Both the position numbers and the translations under genes were made by a program. A DNA stretch of 44,554 nucleotides, from NCBI GenBank assembly GCA_001970955.1, contig MPUH01000584.1, positions 1 to 44,554 on the forward strand. The letters run 5' to 3'. This stretch comes from Stentor coeruleus (lineage: Eukaryota > Ciliophora > Heterotrichea > Heterotrichida > Stentoridae). Below, in pieces: positions 20,439 through 31,067 of this stretch (its first letter is position 1; the number at the start of each line of letters is the position of its first letter). The notes beneath the pieces are model-generated. The model saw only the letters and a list, made by a program, of their open reading frames with translations. It was not told the origin of the DNA and searched no databases.

Positions 20439-23010
20439 ATGCATAATAAAGACGATAGGATGACTAAGCTACCGAAAAACCTTGATGAAAACATAGACCA
20501 GTATGTTAAAAGGGAAATGCAAAACTCTTTAGTTCTTTCCACAGGTTTTGACTCTGACCAGAACGATAGGCAAAACTACCTCAAAGCTGCAATGCTAGCT
20601 ACAGCGAAACAGCAACAAACAACTTGGAAGGCTCACGAAAACCTGTCAACATTCAAAAAATCCACTGAGTTTAAAACCAAAATCAAAGAAAACAAAGACT
20701 TATCCGACCACAAAAACGCAAAAATCAAAGAAAAAATCATGGTCTCAGGTAACAACCTATATTACAAAGATCTACCAATANGAAAAAATCATGGTCTCAG
20801 GTAACAACCTATATTACAAAGATCTACCAATAAAGCCAGGGTTTTTTTTCATAGAAAGTTTACTCAAAGCTCCAAAAAGTAGTTATCAAAAGCTCGCTAT
20901 TAACCTTCCAGAGACTTTATACTACACAGACAAACTTTACTATCTTTATACAGAAAATGGTTTTCTAAAATGCACAAATGAAATCAATGGGTACATGTTT
21001 ATGAAAAATGTTGAAAGACATCGTATTGGGACAAGTGAAGATAATGTTCCTATAACTGATAAAGTTGCGGCGATAATCCGATCCCGTGATGATCTTGAAG
21101 GGGACTTACGTAAAATGCTCTTAGACTGGAATCAATTCAAAGTGAAAATGATCGGTAATGAATATGTACATTCTTCAATCATGCAAAGATATATAAAATC
21201 ACCTGGTGGTCGGCCGACGGTTACTCGTCTTTATTATACACCTTATCAAAAAGGAAATAAAGCTAATTATGCGTATTTCCTTACAAGCAAACATGTTGGT
21301 GCTGAGCTAAAAAGTATACAAAAATGTGTTGTTGATACTTCAAATCCTGAGTTTATTGATGTGTTTACAAAATCAGGTGCTGCATTAAAACCTTTTGAAA
21401 GTGAAGCTAATAAAATAGTCCAGCATTTAAATCGAGGTTATAACATAAGAATTGAAGAGATAATATTAGATTTTCTTACTGATGATAAAGGTGTTGTCTG
21501 GTTAATCGGTTGCAAGAGTATCAAAGTAGATAAAAACACTTTAACAACATGTTTACAGCCAGTCAGAGATTGGTGGCCAGAACAGAAATTATCTTATTAT
21601 AGCAAAGCTCCAGCTGAAAAAGCTAAAGAATTACAAGAAGAGAAAAAAAAAGGACTTATGAGTTTTGTTCATTGTAAACTATGTAGATTGTATTACCAAA
21701 ACAATGAATTAGCACATTTAGTTAGTGTTCGTATGCTTATGCTTTATAAAGTCCATGTAAGTAGAAGGATGGATTTAACTTGGGATACTTCACATTTGAA
21801 AATCACATCAAGTACAATGCTTAGTCAAAGTGTTAGAGTTTGTCAATATTGTTATATGTTAGTGACTAGTGAATTCGAACTTATAAAAATTGAAGAACAA
21901 CTTGCGAGGATTTTAGGAGTTCCATATGCTGAACTTGGTTATGAAGAAGATCCTCGTTTGACTGTCCAGCTACAATTTTTACCTAAGCAACTTACTCAAT
22001 GGAGGATATTTTTATTATGCACTAAAATATTTGATTATCAAAAACTCCCTAAATCATTTTATTTGCATTTCAATTTCTCAGGACATATCACAACTTTTTA
22101 TATTAACAATTTACCTATAACCAATGAATATGAACCTTATATCCCATTGAGTATTGCTAGGATGCATTATTTGTTTTCAAGTCCTGAAAAGTCAATAAAA
22201 AGCTTTTTGTCGATGTTTATTTTTGAAATGAGAATTACGCACAAGGAAAAATTTGAAGAAAAAGTGATCGCAGCGACTAAAGGGAAAATATTGAGTGACT
22301 TGCCTAGTAATATGCCTTATGGAAACGCCCTTTATCAGAAGAAACAGATGCTTTTTTTCAATGAAAGTAATGAAACTATGTGCAACTTATCTATAAATGT
22401 GGGGATTTCTTGTGATAAACTCATCCCAAGCAAGAAAATTAAGGTAATGATGAATAAACAAAAGGACACTTATATACCAGAAAGCCAATTTATGACTACA
22501 GACCCTTTACCACAAGAATGGCTTGAACTTTTAGGCTATGAAAACCCAGATGAGACAGCTTTTGGTCCACAGATTGATGAGGAAAAGTTTTACTGTCCAC
22601 AAATGACAAGAACTGAAATGATGAGAATGGAAGACATGACAAGTCCTTATAAAAAATTCCATAGTGACAGTTATAATCATATAACTTCAAGGATTTTAAG
22701 ACCTGCTACAGCACGTTTACCTGAAGTTATGTCTGCTAAAGATATCAAAAAACCAAAAGGTTACACTCAAAAGTTAGAATTAGATCAACTAATTGAAGAA
22801 GTCCCTGAAGAAGTTGCCCCATTTTATAGAGTTGTTAATGATTATTTGAAAACCCGTCCTGTTACAGCTATAGCTTCTGGAACTAAGAAAAAAAGGACAA
22901 CAATTAAAGCTAATGATACGAAAAGTTCAGTCAATAATGGGAACCTAGAGTCTTTATCAACACTTTTTTCCCCTAAAGGAGCTAATTTGACTTCAGATCA
23001 TGGACATTAA
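20439..23010 (+). CDS. unknown 839-residue protein with two CxxC pairs; split only by an assembly join
   Basis: As printed, the frame breaks at the N at 20781. Bases 20730-20780 recur exactly as 20782-20832; collapsing one 51-bp copy and the N removes 52 bp and brings the downstream frame into phase, giving one 839-residue protein. Residues 1-100 are charged and helical. A globular part follows with YNIRIEEIILDFLTDDKGVVW (about 317-337), a strand-rich pattern. Two cysteine pairs, CKLC (395-398) and CQYC (451-454), could bind one zinc. Around 475-640 a beta-rich region (LPKSFYLHFNFSGHITTFYI) could be C2-like, but that is weak. The last 120 residues are basic and disordered. I do not recognise the family; the length and composition suggest a conserved ciliate protein. 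Confidence 0.85.
20730..20832. repeat. 51-bp duplication around a single N (assembly join inside a gene)
   Basis: Exact copies at 20730-20780 and 20782-20832 with N at 20781. Collapsing them restores the reading frame, strong evidence that the duplication is an assembly error rather than a mutation. Confidence 0.95.
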
Positions 23011-23058
23011 CTATTAGCTTAAAATAATTAGTTGAGATTATTTTAAAATTTAGAAGGT

Positions 23059-23436
23059 TTAAAGATTTTTGCAGATATACTTTTTCAATGATTTGAGGAT
23101 TTTTATTATTTGTTCTATATCTTCATATAGCACATAATTCTCTATTAATGCTTCTTTTAAGTGCAAAACCCATTCTTTATAATGAGATAAAGTAATTTTT
23201 AAATAATTTTTGAATCTCTTTATAGATTTTAGATGGATGATCTTGTGAACTAAGGTTATTTTCAAGCTGCATTATGAGTATTGCTTGGATGTAAGGGAGA
23301 TTTTTTGAGGTAAATAAATGCCCAATTTTTTCTGAGTTTGATGCTTTGTTGTAGAAAACATTGAGAACATTGTTCCAGAAGACGGGTCCTCCGTATTTGT
23401 GGTAGAGACTCATTGTAAATTATTTCGCATCACCAT
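23059..23436 (-). pseudogene. frameshifted truncated-globin gene
   Basis: A broken paralogue of the gene at 25221. One frame (23413 to 23177) starts MSLYHKYGGPVFWNNVLNVF and matches the intact copy to about NNLSSQDHPSKIYKE. A different frame (to 23059) then matches the rest: LKITLSHYKEWVLHLKEAL and IENYVLYEDIEQIIKIL. The switch lies near an A-run around 23190-23215 and amounts to one extra base (or two missing) against the intact copy. A second one-base deletion relative to the paralogue lies just before the MSLY codon, separating it from the homologous upstream ATG at 23434-23436. The residues at the haem-ligand position IHMHLEIT of the intact copy read FKNYLKIT here, so the proximal histidine is gone. 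A 16-nt intron cannot repair it. Pseudogene most likely. Confidence 0.78.
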
Positions 23437-25220
23437 TTTCTAGTGTAAAATATTTTTTTCAATATCTATGAAAGAAACTATATATTTTATATTAGAAAAT
23501 TCAAAATTGCTAATTTTTTACTATACTTGTGAAAAATGCAGAGATGGCTGTTTGAGTTTTATAGATGTGGGATTATGTTTTCAATCTAGAAGTTTTTGAG
23601 ATTTTGAATTGATTGACTTTTAAAATACTCTCCAGTGATTTTAAAAGTTTTTATTGATATTTATGTTTTTGCTTGGTGAATTTATTGAACAAAGGGCAAG
23701 TCCTATAAGTTCATTTTGGAATTATTTTATTATATGGGTTCCAGAATAAAATGCTCATCATGTCTCTTATAGATAAAGTAATAATTGATATTAAAAATAG
23801 GTAGATTCTTTTATAGTTTGTTAAGAGCAGTTTTTCGATTTAGATCTAAAATAGTCTTTTGGGATTTTATATACATATCAACTACTACTTATACGATATA
23901 TTAATAGTTAAATATTTACCAAAGACATTTTTTATAAATATTAGAGTTTGCTTTTCTGATTTATGGTATAAACAGATGTCTGGATTTCTTTCTTTTGCAT
24001 TTATTAAATCAAAAATACTAAAAAGTTATGCTAAATGTATTCAAATATATGGCAAGCACTACGAAATTTTAGTTGAAAATTTTTTTTTTTAAAGATAAAT
24101 AATTTTTACCCTTGACTTACAACTATGCTAAAGTATCATTAAAGATTGTATTTCATGTTAGAAATTATCTTTATTATAGAATTCATTTTGATCCCAAGCT
24201 TATTTACTTTTCATTTTTGCTATGAAGTTTATATGTTTATCAGTAATTATATATTGTTTTTATTGTTAATTAGGAATAATCATCATAAGTTTTAGTACTG
24301 CTTTCAGTTTTTAAACACAGAAGAGATCTTTGAAAAGTATTCAAAATCAATAAGCGAAGTATTTATATAGTTAATTATGCTGTCTAGTTAAAAAAATATA
24401 ATATATTTTTAAAGAAAATTTAGCTTTTCAGTGTGTGAATTCTTAGCATATAGTATGATTGTGAATTTTAGTGTCCTTTCCTTGGATTCAACTGATTTTC
24501 TAGATTTTTTGTTAATATAAGAAAATATTTTATATACTATTAAATTTTATTAATAGTCCTTCTGCATTGTAATATTCCATGAAAAGCAGAAGCTGATCAT
24601 GAACTATATTTTCTATTATTGCAATGAAGAAAATAAAGAAAGAACACAAAAGGTAATAGTACTTCCTAGCTGTAAGTAAATAGAACCAATTCAATTTGAA
24701 AAAAAGATAATAGAAAGTTTTCACAATTTCCTAAATTTGAAACAAATTTTGTGACTATTGACGAATTACTTATAAAAAAGTTTATGAAAAGGGAAATAAA
24801 GTCAATTTACTAAGAGTTTGATTACAAAATAAGATAAGAACTCTATTTAGCGGATGGCAAACTATAAATTATATTATTTCAAAGCTATTTTATATGAATT
24901 TAAACTTATATCAATAGTCCTTATTTATATATTTAAAATATCTAAAATTATAAAATCTATAATAAAAAATATATAAAATAAAACAAAATTGCATATAAAA
25001 CCCTAGAATTATTTTATATTTTCTCATTCCAACAGTACAACAAATTATTATTCAAATATACCACTTACATAAAATATATCCGCTACTATTTAAATACAAC
25101 ATAAATTTATAATCACAATCTGCAATCAGTCAATATCTCTTCCAAATACCCTATTTCTAGTATATTCCATCAAATGCTAACATTTTTAATAATTTTAAAA
25201 ATATCATCCAAATTCTAAGC
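23437..25220. other. intergenic between globin copies, about 1.8 kb
   Basis: Very AT-rich. Short open stretches near 23859-24092 (plus) and 24530-24724 (minus) encode Phe/Ile/Lys/Tyr-rich peptides typical of chance frames in such DNA. Nothing else seen. Confidence 0.5.
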
Positions 25221-25604
25221 TTAATAATTATTATAAACAATATATTGTTTAATCACTTGAAAAATTTTGATTATTTTCTCAATATCCTCATATAATACAT
25301 AGTTTTCTATTAAAGCATCTTTGTATAGTGAAATCCATTCATTATACTGAGATGAGGTTATTTCTAAGTGCATATGAATCTGCATAAGTCCTTTCATAGA
25401 ATATCGACCAAGTTCACCTAGACTTATTTCAAGTTGACTTATGAGCATAGCTTGAATATGATAAAAATTCTCTGGAGTTAGAAAGTGGGCAATTTTTTTT
25501 GATTGCAAAGCTTTATTGTAAAAACAATTGAGGACTTCGTTCCAAAAAGTTATTCCTCCGTATTTATGATAGAGACTCATGTGATAATTATTAGGAATTA
25601 CCAT
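25221..25604 (-). CDS. truncated haemoglobin-like protein
   Basis: 127 residues (119 if the second Met, MSLYHKYGG, is used). The pattern SLYHKYGGITFWNEVLNCFY followed by NKALQSKKIAHFL is that of the 2-on-2 truncated globins (SLY.K.GG.....VV..FY..V..D..L..FF). GRYSMKGLMQIHMHLEIT covers the F helix, with H77 (or H79) as candidate proximal haem ligand, and SSQYNEWISLYKDAL the following helix, which resembles truncated-globin G-helix patterns. The E-helix distal position is not conserved in an obvious way. Truncated globins bind O2 or NO and are established in ciliates. A broken copy lies 1.8 kb away on the same strand, so this is a local duplication. The globin call rests on pattern similarity only. 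Confidence 0.68.
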   Translation of the reverse strand: MVIPNNYHMSLYHKYGGITFWNEVLNCFYNKALQSKKIAHFLTPENFYHIQAMLISQLEISLGELGRYSMKGLMQIHMHLEITSSQYNEWISLYKDALIENYVLYEDIEKIIKIFQVIKQYIVYNNY

Positions 25605-26187
25605 TTCTGATATCTAATAATGAATGCAAAGAAATATTATATAAACTTTTTAAAAGAATATCTTTGGTGGTGTTGCAATAATTGCGGATATAAGTTTATA
25701 AGATTTTTAAGATGCTGCAAGATGAAAGTTTGGTCAAGATTTTTATATGATTGCTAATACTTATGTTTTCTTAAATTCTTAATGAAAATAATTATATTTA
25801 GTTAGGATATTTATGAATTAAGAGAATCTACTTTTGGGTCTTTTTTAAATGATTGTTATAAGTATTAAGATTAAATGTATTGGCAGAACTATTCTGCAAA
25901 TACAAAAATTTTCTTAGCGATTCCATATTTTTATAAACTTTTACTTTTCACATAACATAGCATTGAATTTAATTTTAAATCTTTTGCCTTTTTAACTAAT
26001 TGAAAAAATGCTCTCAACTCTCTTACTACATAATTTATTATAAAAAGCATTCTTCTTAATCACCTAGCACATCCATTTTTAATTTTACTATCTAAATCTA
26101 CTTAACACCCTTTATTTTACTAAATATACACTTCAAAAGTATCTAATTACAAAAATATTTACTTATAACATTGAAAATTATATGAGT
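25605..26187. other. intergenic spacer, about 580 bp
   Basis: AT-rich DNA between two minus-strand genes; it should contain the promoter of the globin gene. No reading frame or RNA gene seen. Confidence 0.5.
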
Positions 26188-26955
26188 CTAGCCAACCAAA
26201 GTCTTGAGTTTCTGTTTTGGTAAAACCCGTCCATTAAGTGAAGACTTAGACCTATAAACTCTGATCCTTGACAAAAATTTATCGATTTTACTAAGAAAAT
26301 ACCCAGCTTTATAGCTTTCATGCCTAATATATTTCGGGGTTTTCTTTTCTGGGTTCGGGGTATTTGAAAATTTTAGTATTTTCCCCAATCTTTCTGTGTT
26401 GTCCTTTTCACTATTTGGAAAATATTTTTCATATGCAGAAGAAGGACATAAAGAAGTCGAGTTTTTTTTGCTACTTTTTTTAGCTTTAAATGTTATTGGA
26501 AAAGGAAGAACTGGTGATGGGATCTTATCAGGAAAAGAGTCACAAAGTCCTAAGTCAAGACCAACTGATATGTTAGTATGTTTTTTAATTGGAGTTTTAG
26601 CTGCTTTTGGGGATATGCTTTTCTGAGGTATTCCTGAATATAAATAATCAATTTGAGGTATTTGAGATATCTCAGGTACTGGGGTTAAGTTTTGTTCAGG
26701 GTCATTTTTATGTAAAGGGAGGTCTTCAAATACAAAAAAGGCTTGCTTTTTCAAATTGGTTTTAAATTTTTTCTGAAATGGGTACTGAGGACGGCTATTG
26801 GATATTTGCGAATCATCTAGTTTGAGTATGTAAGAATTAGGTGAGCCTAAATGTGAAAACATATGATTTCGTTTTTTCTTTACGTTAATTCTAATTTTTG
26901 GAACTCGTGCTTGGTCAGAGTATCTGGTTATACCTTGAGGACTTTGGATTACCAT
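26188..26955 (-). CDS. basic, proline/serine-rich protein, unknown
   Basis: 255 residues starting MVIQSPQGITRYSDQ. Rich in Lys, Pro and Ser with many SP/TP pairs (QKSISPKAAKTPIKK, IPSPVLPFPITFKAK), so probably disordered and phosphorylated. The C-terminus RIRVYRSKSSLNGRVLPKQK is strongly basic. No signal peptide, membrane span or recognised domain. The start codon sits inside a perfect 40-bp tandem duplication; the extra upstream ATG copy is out of frame and soon stops, so the inner ATG is the likely start unless the duplicate is an artefact. Confidence 0.75.
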   Translation of the reverse strand: MVIQSPQGITRYSDQARVPKIRINVKKKRNHMFSHLGSPNSYILKLDDSQISNSRPQYPFQKKFKTNLKKQAFFVFEDLPLHKNDPEQNLTPVPEISQIPQIDYLYSGIPQKSISPKAAKTPIKKHTNISVGLDLGLCDSFPDKIPSPVLPFPITFKAKKSSKKNSTSLCPSSAYEKYFPNSEKDNTERLGKILKFSNTPNPEKKTPKYIRHESYKAGYFLSKIDKFLSRIRVYRSKSSLNGRVLPKQKLKTLVG

Positions 26956-27023
26956 ATGTTTATTTTTATTATAAAAAATAGGTTTGGATTACCATATGTT
27001 TATTTTTATTATAAAAAATAGGT
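26944..27023. repeat. perfect 40-bp tandem duplication over a start codon
   Basis: Bases 26944-26983 are repeated without a gap as 26984-27023. The unit includes the ATG (minus strand) of the gene ending at 26188 and its AT-rich leader. No N is present, unlike the other duplications here; it may be a merged version of the same kind of assembly error or a real short duplication. Confidence 0.9.
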
Positions 27024-28454
27024 TTGAAATAATGCAAGGTGGTTTTGGTACTAAAAAATATGATAAAGATTAAAATAATGATTTTTGAGTAAAATATTTT
27101 TTGTATCTAATAGAGATGTATTTATTTGTAAGTTTTTTTATAAAAATCATAGCAAATATTCCAAGGTATCTTAAGTAATTGAAAATCTAATAAAATACGT
27201 GATAGCCTTATTATTAACTAGCTGATTATTCCTATTACCCCCAGTGTAATATATTTTTTCTCACTTTCATCATGCTCATTTATCCAAAATTACTTATAAA
27301 TTTATAACCCCAAAATCTAGATTTGTAGTAAAATTTTTCTATATTTGAAAGTGTATCCAAGAGTATTCTGGTTTACTTGAAAAGATTTGAACTGTTGAAT
27401 TGATATCTATATTAATTGAAGCTTTTTTGTCCTGGTGCTGCAAAGAACTAGGCAATCCGAGCCGCTGTATTTATTATCCCATGAAAATATTAGGTGTAGT
27501 ACAAAGAGCAGTAAGAATTCTATTACAATGCTATAAATGTTAAGATAAAATTATGCTAGTATACTAAACTTAAAAAGTATTTCACATAAAATTATATTAG
27601 TAAGAGATGATATTGAAATTTTCTATTATGCAAATCATTAAGTTCGTATAAGGCTATATGATTATTTCTTTAGAATAAGAATGTTGTGGATTATTTAGAT
27701 ATTCTTTAGTATATACTAAAGTATAAGCAATCTATATAGAAATCTATATCAATTGATTTTTTTTGTGTAGAGATACTATAAAGCCTTTAATTATTATAAA
27801 TCTAGTTTTTTTATCTTAAATAATATCAAATTCTGATAAAGGCTTTCATAGGTAAATATATAATACTAATAAAAAATTTATATACTTAAAAGATAATGTT
27901 TTAATTGATTATATTATACATTTTCACACTGTAATATACAAATAATGAGTATCTCTTGTTTAAAAAATTTATCATTTTTATAAACTTCTCAAGTCAAATT
28001 TCCCATAACCCGATATAATTAATTCTGGATATACGTTTCTGTTTATATATAACTACAATCTATAAATATCAATCTATCATAATTACACTAAATGATTACT
28101 TAAAAAGACTTACTTTCAATTCAAAATATTATCATATAATTTAATAAAATATAAATAGTACTTAGAATTTTTAAGATTATCTACAATATGACAATAATTC
28201 TATTCATAAAACATCAAAATCATCTAATTATACTTAATAATAAGTCTTATCCATATTGTATTACATTCAGCTCGAAAAATATTTAAACTTTTCTAAAATT
28301 AGCATACATTTATAATCTTATTTAAATCAAATCGCATATTCTCAATTTCTATCCAAAATGATTTGCAAAGTAATTTAAAAAAGTAAAAATACCCAAACTT
28401 CTCAATTCTTTAATTTTTATAACTATTTTTTGTTTGAACTTCTTAGAATTATTT
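27024..28454. other. intergenic, about 1.4 kb, with one GC-richer patch
   Basis: Mostly AT-rich. At about 27340-27470 a GC-richer stretch on the minus strand stays open for some 44 codons (pieces such as RLGLPSSLQHQDKKASIN and FSSKPEYSWIHFQ, then TAG), with TAA TAA just upstream and no start. It may be a gene remnant or a chance frame. Nothing else seen. Confidence 0.35.
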
Positions 28455-29345
28455 CTAAATAAAAGCTAATACTATTAAAATAGGGGCAAAGACTAGATTG
28501 ATAGCAAAAGAAAGATAATAGTTTACTTTTCTCGATCCTAATCCTTGTAATTCTCTATTGTTTCCCTTCCCTAAAGCAAATGATGAATTTCCAGCCCACA
28601 TTTCAGTGAAAAAATCTAACTGGTCTTGGGTCATTGATCTAATATTCGGATCTAAAATCCAAAAAGCATTTTCTGTGCATGGAGGAGTAGTTAAAGACCC
28701 CATAAACTGATAGTACTCAAGTATTTCTAAACTATCAAAAGCCTTTTCAAGAGAAAAATTGATTTTTGAGTCTTTAGCTTTTATCACATCTTTTAAAAAC
28801 TCATTTTCGATTTCTCCTTGAACTTGGAAAAACACCCCGTAAACAACATGTGAATAGACTTCGCTTTCGTCTTCCATTACAATATGCATTTCCAAGTCAT
28901 ATTCCTTACCATTTAAATGGTTCTCAGAAGGGGAATGAAAATGAGCGTTCACTATTTCTGAAGTCATTGATTCTGTGCTCCCTTGCATTACTAAAAGCTT
29001 TCCGAAATTTTCAATGAATCTATACACTCCATAGCCAGTTGTTACACTGACTTCATGCTCTTCAAATTCGAAGTGCAGCTTGAAATATGATGTTTCGCTA
29101 CTAGGAATTTCAATAACACTAGCAAACTCAATATCAATAGGAGTTTGTTTTGTCCCATCTTGGCAATCTGGGTCAACCCAATCATTCCCGTTTACTTTAT
29201 AGTCCCAAGCCCAGACTGCTAGGAACAAATTTGCTAAGAGAGCCACAGCCATTAATATTACAATAAGAAAAGCTTTTATCCGATAGAGTTTATTAGCTTT
29301 TTTGAACAGAATAGAGAAAATTAAATGATAATAAACCGCATACAT
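28455..29345 (-). CDS. alpha-carbonic anhydrase, membrane-anchored
   Basis: 296 residues. A hydrophobic segment at about 25-46 (IVILMAVALLANLFLAVWAW) is a signal anchor or signal peptide; the last ~24 residues (YLSFAINLVFAPILIVLAFI) form a second hydrophobic stretch, fitting a GPI signal or membrane tail. Between them is an alpha-type carbonic anhydrase: QDGTKQTPIDI (62-72), zinc ligands H135 and H137 in AHFHSPSENHLNGKEYD, H154 in LEMHIVM, and GSLTTPPCTENAFWIL (216-231) with the substrate-pocket threonine T220. All three histidines are present, so it should catalyse CO2/HCO3- interconversion outside the cell or in the lumen of a compartment. Possible use: pH or CO2 handling, or supply for symbiotic algae in some Stentor species; the last point is a guess. 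Confidence 0.92.
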   Translation of the reverse strand: MYAVYYHLIFSILFKKANKLYRIKAFLIVILMAVALLANLFLAVWAWDYKVNGNDWVDPDCQDGTKQTPIDIEFASVIEIPSSETSYFKLHFEFEEHEVSVTTGYGVYRFIENFGKLLVMQGSTESMTSEIVNAHFHSPSENHLNGKEYDLEMHIVMEDESEVYSHVVYGVFFQVQGEIENEFLKDVIKAKDSKINFSLEKAFDSLEILEYYQFMGSLTTPPCTENAFWILDPNIRSMTQDQLDFFTEMWAGNSSFALGKGNNRELQGLGSRKVNYYLSFAINLVFAPILIVLAFI

Positions 29346-30758
29346 AATCGAAAATAAAGCAAAAAACTACTATTGACAAAATATTCAATAAGAGTAGATA
29401 AATTTAAATAAACTAGATTTAGGTAAATGATTAAGCTTACTATTGTGACTAAGATTGACTGGAAATTTTATTTATTACTGAAATCAATCAATACGAATAA
29501 AAAATTAGCATGCACATCTATTTTTCCAAATTATGGTATCATTTTAGCATTCTAAGCTGTTTTTGTGTTTGTGAATACAATTTCTTTATTTCCAAAACAA
29601 TGAGGTTGTGTGCACATAAAGGGAAATTAATATTTTTAGCTTCATGCTTACTTAAGCCCCGAATCTAGAAATCATCAAAATTTAATAATAGATTTACTAC
29701 TTATAATGAGAAGATTATTTGGTATGCATGAATAAAAGTGGTTGCAAAGAAAATTAGAGTTTATATAATTGATTCTAGTTATTTTTTCCTGAAAATTTAA
29801 TTCTTTGATAGCATTTATTATATAATTTGATATTTTATGCAAGTAAGAATTTATTCCATTTTATATGAGAAATATATATGCATTCTGATAACAAAAATAG
29901 CAAAAGTTGAAATTAATTTAAAACATAGTCAGAATCTGGCTTATAAAATTAGGAAATTTGAATTAAGATGTTTGTAATAGATTACAGAAAAGATTTAAGT
30001 ATATTTTATTAAGAAATTCTATTAAGTGCTTTTATTTTCTCGCTAAGTCTTTATTATATAAAAATTATTACATTAAAAAAAATTATATCTGAAATTACTA
30101 TTAAAATCAGTAAATAAATCATTTTAGAAGTAGGGATTAAGTTTATCAAAGCTATAATGTAAGATTTATGGTTAATTTATGCAAAGACACTAATAAACTT
30201 TAGGATTTAATATGATATTTATTATATTAAAGTTAATTAGCAGGATAAAACTTTAATATAATTAACTTGCTAAAAAATCAAACATTCAGCATTCATAAAG
30301 TTTCAAAAATAAACACAAATTCATCAATTATATACTGAATATCATGATTAAATTTTCTATATAACACATAAACATTTTTTTAAATACAGCTTAAATATCT
30401 CTGAAAATTTATCATACACTTTACTCAGGTAAAAATAAATTCCCAATATAGTTCCAAAGGTACTCACAAAAAATATTTTTTCATTTGTTTCTCATCTTCA
30501 ATTCCCTTACTATTTCTTTATCAGCTACATTCAAAGTCTCTTTAAACAAAACTTTTGTGCATGGATTCTGTAATTTCCTGCTAGCTTTATTGATTTATAA
30601 CAGAAGCTCCAGGCAGATTTGCAAAGTGAAATTAAAAATAGTGCATTAATACAGTAGAGTTATACTAGCAGAAGCTGATGATAAATTAAAATTTTACGCT
30701 CTGATCTTCAAATTTTAATAATAAAATCGAAGATTAAGATTAGATTAATTATGATTTA
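29346..30758. other. intergenic desert, about 1.4 kb
   Basis: Upstream of the carbonic anhydrase. Very AT-rich with no coding-like frame on either strand that I can defend. Confidence 0.5.
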
Positions 30759-31020
30759 TCAATGGCTTTTGCTGATTGTTTCCTTACATAGTTCCGTTTT
30801 TCTTTCCTGCTTAGTTTGAAATCCCTCAAGTTTCATTTTTCTCTTCTTTTCTGCTTCTTTCCTTATTTTTACATCTTTTAGGTCTTAATACCCTACGTCA
30901 TGAGTCTTCCTAGAGCTCTCCTACTGTCTAGTCTAAGAACAGAGGGGTTTATATTCTCCCTTTTACCCTTTTAAGTTGAGAGAAAATAAACATTTTGTCA
31001 ATACACTTAAAATCTCTTGT
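30759..31020 (-). pseudogene. short decayed coding remnant, lysine-rich
   Basis: A GC-richer island whose minus strand reads as coding in pieces. One frame gives RENINPSVLRLDSRRALGRL and then a stop; a shifted frame gives DLKDVKIRKEAEKKRKMKL and EGFQTKQERKTELCKE, ending with TGA at 30759-30761. Neither piece has a usable start. The composition and base content differ from the flanking AT-rich DNA, so I read it as the remains of a basic, helical protein gene, perhaps the tail of the decayed gene next to it (31068 onward) or a separate one. No domain recognised. Confidence 0.4.
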
Positions 31021-31067
31021 TATTGGCAATTAAAATCAATTTATAACTAAAATTTTAATCAAAGTAA

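Noticed and set aside
23859..24092. 77-codon plus-strand frame
   Set aside because: Composition is Ile/Tyr/Phe/Lys as expected of random AT-rich DNA; no neighbour or motif supports it.
24530..24724. 64-codon minus-strand frame
   Set aside because: Hydrophobic Phe/Tyr/Leu peptide from T-rich DNA; no support.
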